Positions 33,786 through 37,630 of a stretch of DNA of 37,630 bases are shown piece by piece. Position numbers and translations under genes: made by a program. The notes under the pieces are model-generated. The model was not told where the DNA came from. It did no database searches and was given only the letters and a program-made list of their open reading frames with translations. The first letter of the stretch is position 1, and each line of letters starts with the position of its first letter. Source of the stretch: an uncultured Clostridia bacterium (GTDB taxonomy: Bacteria > Bacillota > Clostridia > Oscillospirales > CAG-272); NCBI GenBank assembly GCA_944381095.1, contig CALWJW010000011.1, positions 1 to 37,630 of the forward strand, read 5' to 3'.

Positions 33786-33913
33786 TGTACTTAATGTCCG
33801 GAGCAGCATATGCCGGATTTTCCGGTCAAACCCAACGCATTTATTATTCTTTTGATTATCATTCACTGCTTTTCCCGGACTGACCAGATTACTTACTGAA
33901 AGGTCGTGTCTTT

Positions 33914-35305
33914 TTGCAGAAAATCAAAAATCCCGATTTTACCACCGGTCCGCTTTTCGTCAGAATATTCATGTTTGCGGTTCCGCTCATACTGACAGGT
34001 ATCCTTCAGCTTCTCTACAACGCCGCTGATAACATTGTTGTGGGAAAATTCTCAGGAGATCCGAATGCTCTCGCTTCGGTCGGTTGTACCAGCAGTCTGA
34101 ACAACCTTATTGTTACATTCCTCATTTCATTTTCAGTCGGAAGTTCTGTCGTCATTGCCCAGAATTTCGGAGCAAAGAAAGATGAAGCGGTTTCAAAAGC
34201 AGTGCATACCTCCATTTCCATTGCTCTTATCGGCGGAATTATTATTTCCGTACTCGGTTTTTTTCTCTGCGAAAAAGCACTCATAATGATGGGAACCAAT
34301 TCCGACCTTCTCCCGAAAGCCAAGCTCTACACACAGATCATCTGTATCGGAATCCCCGCCAGCGCAGTTTACAATTTCGGAGCGACAGTTTTCCGTGCGA
34401 TCGGTGACTCTAAAACACCTCTTATAATTCTTGCATGCACCGGCATAGTGAACGTTGTATTCAACCTGATCTTCGTCATTGTTTTCAATCTCTCTGTTGC
34501 GGGCGTAGCCATTGCAACCATAATTTCCCAGTATCTTTCGGCTTTTGCAGTCATTTTCCTGCTTTACAGAAGCAGCGAGTGCTACTGTTTCAGGTTCAGT
34601 AAGCTCGGTTTTGACAGAGCGATTCTTGAGAAAATGCTGATAATCGGGATCCCGGCAGGCATTCAGGGTATTCTTTTTTCTCTTTCAAACGTCATTATAC
34701 AAAGCGGCGTCAACACATTCCCCATCGAAGTCATTTCGGGAAACACAATCGGCGCCACCGTTGAAGGCTTTACCTATATAGCGATGAACAGCTTCAGCCA
34801 CGCCACAATTACCTTTGCCGGTCAGAATTTCGGTGCGTTCAAATTCAAAAGAGTAAAAAAAGTTTTGTTTTACGCACTTATCCAGGTTACAGCCGTCGGT
34901 CTTTTTGTCGGCAACATGGAAATAATTTTCGCAAGACAGCTTTCGGCACTGTTCCTTGACACCACACAGGAAAATATTCCTCTTGTCATTGACGCCGCTG
35001 TCGTCAGGATAAAAATTATACTCGGTACCTATTTCCTTTGCGGAATAATGGAAGTTCTTGCCGGTTACCTGCGCGCCCTCGGAAAATCCTTTATTACCAT
35101 GATCTGTTCGCTTACCGGTGCCTGTCTGCTCAGGATAGTGTGGGTTAAATTCATTTTTGTGCTTCCGGAATTCAACTCTCAGACAGGACTTTACGTTTCT
35201 TATCCTATCACCTGGCTTTTCACCTGCCTTTTACTCGCGGCTTTCGCTATCGCGACTTCAATAAAATTTTTCAGAAGATATTCCGGCTCGAATACGGAGG
35301 TTTAG
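33914..35305 (+). CDS. MATE-family multidrug/metabolite exporter
   Basis: A 463-residue integral membrane protein with about 12 hydrophobic segments in two halves, typical of MATE transporters that export organic cations or metabolites using Na+ or H+. The N-terminal FTTGPLFVRIFMFAVPLILTG, ADNIVVGKFSG and the internal IGIPAGIQGILFSLSNVIIQS are family hallmarks. The start is TTG at 33914, with GAAAGG ten bases upstream; no ATG or GTG in frame fits better. It is followed after one base by the DUF4375 gene. The substrate cannot be told from sequence. Confidence 0.9.
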   Translation: MQKIKNPDFTTGPLFVRIFMFAVPLILTGILQLLYNAADNIVVGKFSGDPNALASVGCTSSLNNLIVTFLISFSVGSSVVIAQNFGAKKDEAVSKAVHTSISIALIGGIIISVLGFFLCEKALIMMGTNSDLLPKAKLYTQIICIGIPASAVYNFGATVFRAIGDSKTPLIILACTGIVNVVFNLIFVIVFNLSVAGVAIATIISQYLSAFAVIFLLYRSSECYCFRFSKLGFDRAILEKMLIIGIPAGIQGILFSLSNVIIQSGVNTFPIEVISGNTIGATVEGFTYIAMNSFSHATITFAGQNFGAFKFKRVKKVLFYALIQVTAVGLFVGNMEIIFARQLSALFLDTTQENIPLVIDAAVVRIKIILGTYFLCGIMEVLAGYLRALGKSFITMICSLTGACLLRIVWVKFIFVLPEFNSQTGLYVSYPITWLFTCLLLAAFAIATSIKFFRRYSGSNTEV

Positions 35306-35306
35306 T

Positions 35307-35723
35307 ATGGATTTTATAACCCTTTGGAATGAAATTTCAAACACCGCAAGAGACGATTATTATTCACTTTCCGAAGCTGAGCAGATGCTTTTCAACATCA
35401 AAAGCATATCCGATAATTCCTGTGAAGGCGGTCTGAAATCATATTACCTCAGCTTCGCAGGGGCTTACGCCTCAGACGCAGCTGAGCAGCTTTACAGTCT
35501 CGGGCTGGATCTTATTGCTGCGGTAATTGAAAACTGCAACTCTCTGTTTCCTGACGGGTTTCCCCCTGAAAATGACATCGAACGGACCGAAATAATTGAC
35601 GATTGGGGTTCGGAATATGACTATCTGTTTGACGATTGGACGGATACGGTTCTTGACAATATTACCGAGCTTGAATCTGAAATAGATTCTCTTTACGAAA
35701 AAATATCCGCTGACCGAGCATAG
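35307..35723 (+). CDS. DUF4375-like protein
   Basis: A 138-residue soluble acidic protein. LSEAEQMLFNIKSISDNSCEGGLKSYYLSFAG and the later LFPDGFPPENDIERTEII resemble DUF4375, in which a 'NGGF-like' turn and a conserved ER pair are seen. The function is unknown. It has a CGGAGG site inside the end of the MATE gene and starts one base after that gene's stop, so translation is coupled. A bidirectional terminator closes the unit. Confidence 0.75.
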   Translation: MDFITLWNEISNTARDDYYSLSEAEQMLFNIKSISDNSCEGGLKSYYLSFAGAYASDAAEQLYSLGLDLIAAVIENCNSLFPDGFPPENDIERTEIIDDWGSEYDYLFDDWTDTVLDNITELESEIDSLYEKISADRA

Positions 35724-35767
35724 CTTTTTAAATGCGATTGCGGATACTCATTCCGATGCGATAAGTA

Positions 35768-35801
35768 AAAAAACGGACGATGCTCGTCCGTTTTATTTTT
35801 T
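35768..35801. terminator. Bidirectional terminator between DUF4375 and tyrA genes
   Basis: AAACGGACGA pairs with TCGTCCGTTT around TGC, with A and T runs on the two sides for the convergent genes. Confidence 0.88.
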
Positions 35802-35822
35802 CAGGCAATTTTGTTCGTCATT

Positions 35823-35897
35823 TCAAAGCAACCGTTTTTCCGGCAGCTCAGCTTATTATGTCAAAGCTACTGTTTTTCCGGCAGTTCAGTATTATAT
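35823..35897. repeat. 38-base tandem repeat just after the tyrA stop
   Basis: Two imperfect units (35823-35860 and 35861-35897) each with CTGTTTTTCCGGCAG or a variant. A third partial unit covers the last codons of tyrA (35899-35917). On the minus strand each unit repeats the gene end, including a TAG or TTG at the stop position. Confidence 0.75.
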
Positions 35898-35902
35898 AAA
35901 AA

Positions 35903-36757
35903 CTACTGTTTTTTCTGCGCCTTTCCGTCTATCTCTTCTTTTGCTATGCGTCCTTCCCTCAATAGTACGGTCAGCTTTTCACTGTCGCCGGAATTTATCG
36001 CTTCACGGTATTCGCCGAGTTTTCCGATTATCGTGTCAAGTTCAAACAGTATATTCTTGCTGTTTTCAAGAAAAAGTTCACTCCACATCTGTTCTGAAAG
36101 CCAAGCGACTCTCGTAAGGTCCTTATATGAGCCGGCGGAAAATCCCCTGTGTATTTTGGCTGTCGGACTCTTTACATAGGCATTTGAAACTATATGCGCA
36201 AGCTGCGATGTGAAAGCTATTATTTCATCGTGTTTTTCAGCATCGGTTACAGATATGCTTCCTGTTTGCAACGGTCTAAGTTTTTCTTTTATATCACTCA
36301 GCAGCTCTATGTCGTCAAATCTGTCCGGCACCACCACCATCGGTGCGCCTTTGAACAGTTCGGCACTGGAATACTTGTAACCCGACAGATGCTTTCCCGC
36401 CATCGGATGACCGCCGGCAAACACAAATCCGTGCCTGCGTGCAAGCTCAAATCCCGTCCGGCAGATCTCGCTCTTTACCCCGCACAGATCCATAACAAGT
36501 TTTCCTTTGCCGAAATATTCCGCATTTTCTTTCAGATATTTCACTGTCAGTGCAGGATACAGCGCTATGAATACAATATCGCATTCGCAGAGATTTTCCT
36601 TTGTCAGTTTATCGCTCACCGTCCCTTCAAGTCCGGCAAAGCCCTGAACAACTTCGTCCTTGTCGTAACCCAGAACCCTTACATCACTGTATTTTCTGTA
36701 CGCTTTTGCCACTGAGCCGCCGATAAGACCCAGTCCGACAACTCCGACGGTCTTCAT
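35903..36757 (-). CDS. tyrA: Prephenate dehydrogenase
   Basis: A 284-residue NAD(P)-dependent enzyme that turns prephenate into 4-hydroxyphenylpyruvate for tyrosine. The Rossmann motif GLGLIGGSVAKAY is at the N terminus, with DLCGVKSEI, GGHPMAGKHLSGY and the FTSQLAHIVSNAY helix. There is no C-terminal ACT domain. The ATG at 36757 has an AAGGAGGG site; a frame beginning at 36781 overlaps the upstream aroF stop (ATGA) but lacks a site. The gene follows aroF directly, so the two are likely cotranscribed. Chorismate mutase is not in the window. Confidence 0.94.
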   Translation of the reverse strand: MKTVGVVGLGLIGGSVAKAYRKYSDVRVLGYDKDEVVQGFAGLEGTVSDKLTKENLCECDIVFIALYPALTVKYLKENAEYFGKGKLVMDLCGVKSEICRTGFELARRHGFVFAGGHPMAGKHLSGYKYSSAELFKGAPMVVVPDRFDDIELLSDIKEKLRPLQTGSISVTDAEKHDEIIAFTSQLAHIVSNAYVKSPTAKIHRGFSAGSYKDLTRVAWLSEQMWSELFLENSKNILFELDTIIGKLGEYREAINSGDSEKLTVLLREGRIAKEEIDGKAQKKQ

Positions 36758-36777
36758 TTTTTTTCCCTCCTTACAGC

Positions 36778-37630
36778 TCATTTTGACGCCTCTTTTATCT
36801 TTCTCATTTTCAGTGCGATTTCATCAAACTGCTCAGGTGTCACCGACTGCGCTCCGTCGCAAAGCGCGTGTGCCGGATCATTGTGCACCTCTATCATTAC
36901 TCCCTTTGCGCCGCAAGCTACCGCCGCCATCGCCATAGGCTTGACAAGGCGGGATATTCCGGTCGCATGGCTCGGATCAACTATAACCGGCAGATGTGTA
37001 AGCTCTGCAAGCACCGGTACAGCCGATAAGTCAAGCACGTTTCTTGTGTAACCGTCGAAACTGCGTATTCCTCTTTCACACAGTATCACATTATTGTTTC
37101 CGCCTGCCATTATATACTCTGCACTCATCAGCAGTTCTTTGAGTGTGGCAGCCATACCGCGTTTGAGAAGAACCGGTTTGCCGCACCGTCCGAGTTCCCT
37201 CAGCAGCTCAAAATTCTGCATATTTCTGGCTCCGACCTGCAAAATATCCACATCGGCAAACATATCAAGGTGATTTACATTCATTATTTCCGTGACCACC
37301 GGAAGTCCGGTGGCTTTTTTTGCTTTCAGTAGTATTTCTATTCCTTCGCTTTTGAGTCCCTGAAAATCATATGGAGAAGTCCTCGGTTTGAAAGCCCCGC
37401 CTCTGAGAACCGTCGCTCCGGATTTTTTTACTTTTTCCGCTATTTCTGTCAACTGTTCTTCGCTTTCTATCGAGCACGGACCCGCTATTACCGTAAGTCC
37501 CTCGCCGCCTATTTCCGTATTCCCGACTTTTACTACCGTATCGTCAGGATGAAACTTTCTGTTTGCGCTCTTGAAAGGTTCACTTATTCTTTTGACGCTC
37601 TCAACCATTTCCCGACTTTCAAGCAGCTCA
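36778..37630 (-). CDS. aroF: 3-deoxy-7-phosphoheptulonate synthase, 5' end cut by window edge
   Basis: DAHP synthase of the AroF/type I-beta class, the entry step of aromatic synthesis from phosphoenolpyruvate and erythrose 4-phosphate. [44 protein letters not shown] and the metal- and substrate-binding VDPSHATG are present. An ATG at 37608 would give 276 residues, but the frame stays open to the edge and the codons before it (ELLESRE) align with the end of the small N-terminal regulatory domain of Thermotoga-type enzymes. The true start therefore lies outside the window. It is the first visible gene of an aroF-tyrA unit. Confidence 0.93.
   Translation of the reverse strand, partial: ELLESREMVESVKRISEPFKSANRKFHPDDTVVKVGNTEIGGEGLTVIAGPCSIESEEQLTEIAEKVKKSGATVLRGGAFKPRTSPYDFQGLKSEGIEILLKAKKATGLPVVTEIMNVNHLDMFADVDILQVGARNMQNFELLRELGRCGKPVLLKRGMAATLKELLMSAEYIMAGGNNNVILCERGIRSFDGYTRNVLDLSAVPVLAELTHLPVIVDPSHATGISRLVKPMAMAAVACGAKGVMIEVHNDPAHALCDGAQSVTPEQFDEIALKMRKIKEASK

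Overview
The window is chromosomal DNA of a spore-forming member of the Bacillota, most likely class Clostridia. Three things point there: a dipicolinate synthase pair (dpaA-dpaB), an IspH-ribosomal S1 fusion of the clostridial type next to cmk and plsC, and a CD1247-like gene beside efp. Promoters are classic sigma-A type (TTGACA-N17-TATAAT) and most starts carry strong GGAGG-like sites. Order and genus cannot be fixed from the sequence. The left edge falls just past the last visible gene of a microcompartment operon, and the right edge cuts a DAHP synthase gene.

Region 1 (1-6.5 kb) is the promoter-proximal part of a glycyl-radical microcompartment operon on the minus strand: glycyl radical enzyme, its radical-SAM activase, an EutS/PduU-type shell protein and an EutP/PduV-type GTPase. 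Active-site residues place the enzyme with B12-independent glycerol/1,2-propanediol dehydratases, not choline lyase or pyruvate formate-lyase. The operon starts at a clear promoter followed by an inverted repeat in the leader. A divergent NhaC-family antiporter carries an unusual eight-cysteine DnaJ-zinc-finger-like segment. An alpha-L-rhamnosidase at 12.7-14.9 kb could supply rhamnose, whose anaerobic breakdown yields 1,2-propanediol.

Region 2 (6.6-18.2 kb) mixes housekeeping and envelope genes: a YdbC/PC4 protein, a CD1247-like gene with efp, glyS, a MoxR ATPase-DUF58-DUF4129-like set, the rhamnosidase, an HD-domain protein, a shikimate-kinase-like protein that lacks a key arginine, and three small membrane proteins of unknown function.

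Region 3 (18.3-28.4 kb) is all plus strand: an acyl-CoA/acyl-ACP synthetase with a stand-alone acyl carrier protein, a degenerate NERD-like membrane protein, a YnbB-type PLP enzyme, a BaiN-like flavoprotein, cmk, plsC and the IspH-S1 fusion. A 703-base gap before plsC holds a 59-bp direct repeat.

Region 4 (28.4-37.6 kb) has a divergent XRE regulator/unknown gene pair around a palindromic operator-like site, a 181-bp MITE-like element, a diacylglycerol-kinase-family gene, dpaA-dpaB behind a sigma-K-like promoter, an esterase-like hydrolase, a MATE exporter with a DUF4375 gene, and the aromatic pathway pair aroF-tyrA. No tRNA, rRNA, CRISPR array, insertion sequence with a transposase, or prophage was seen.
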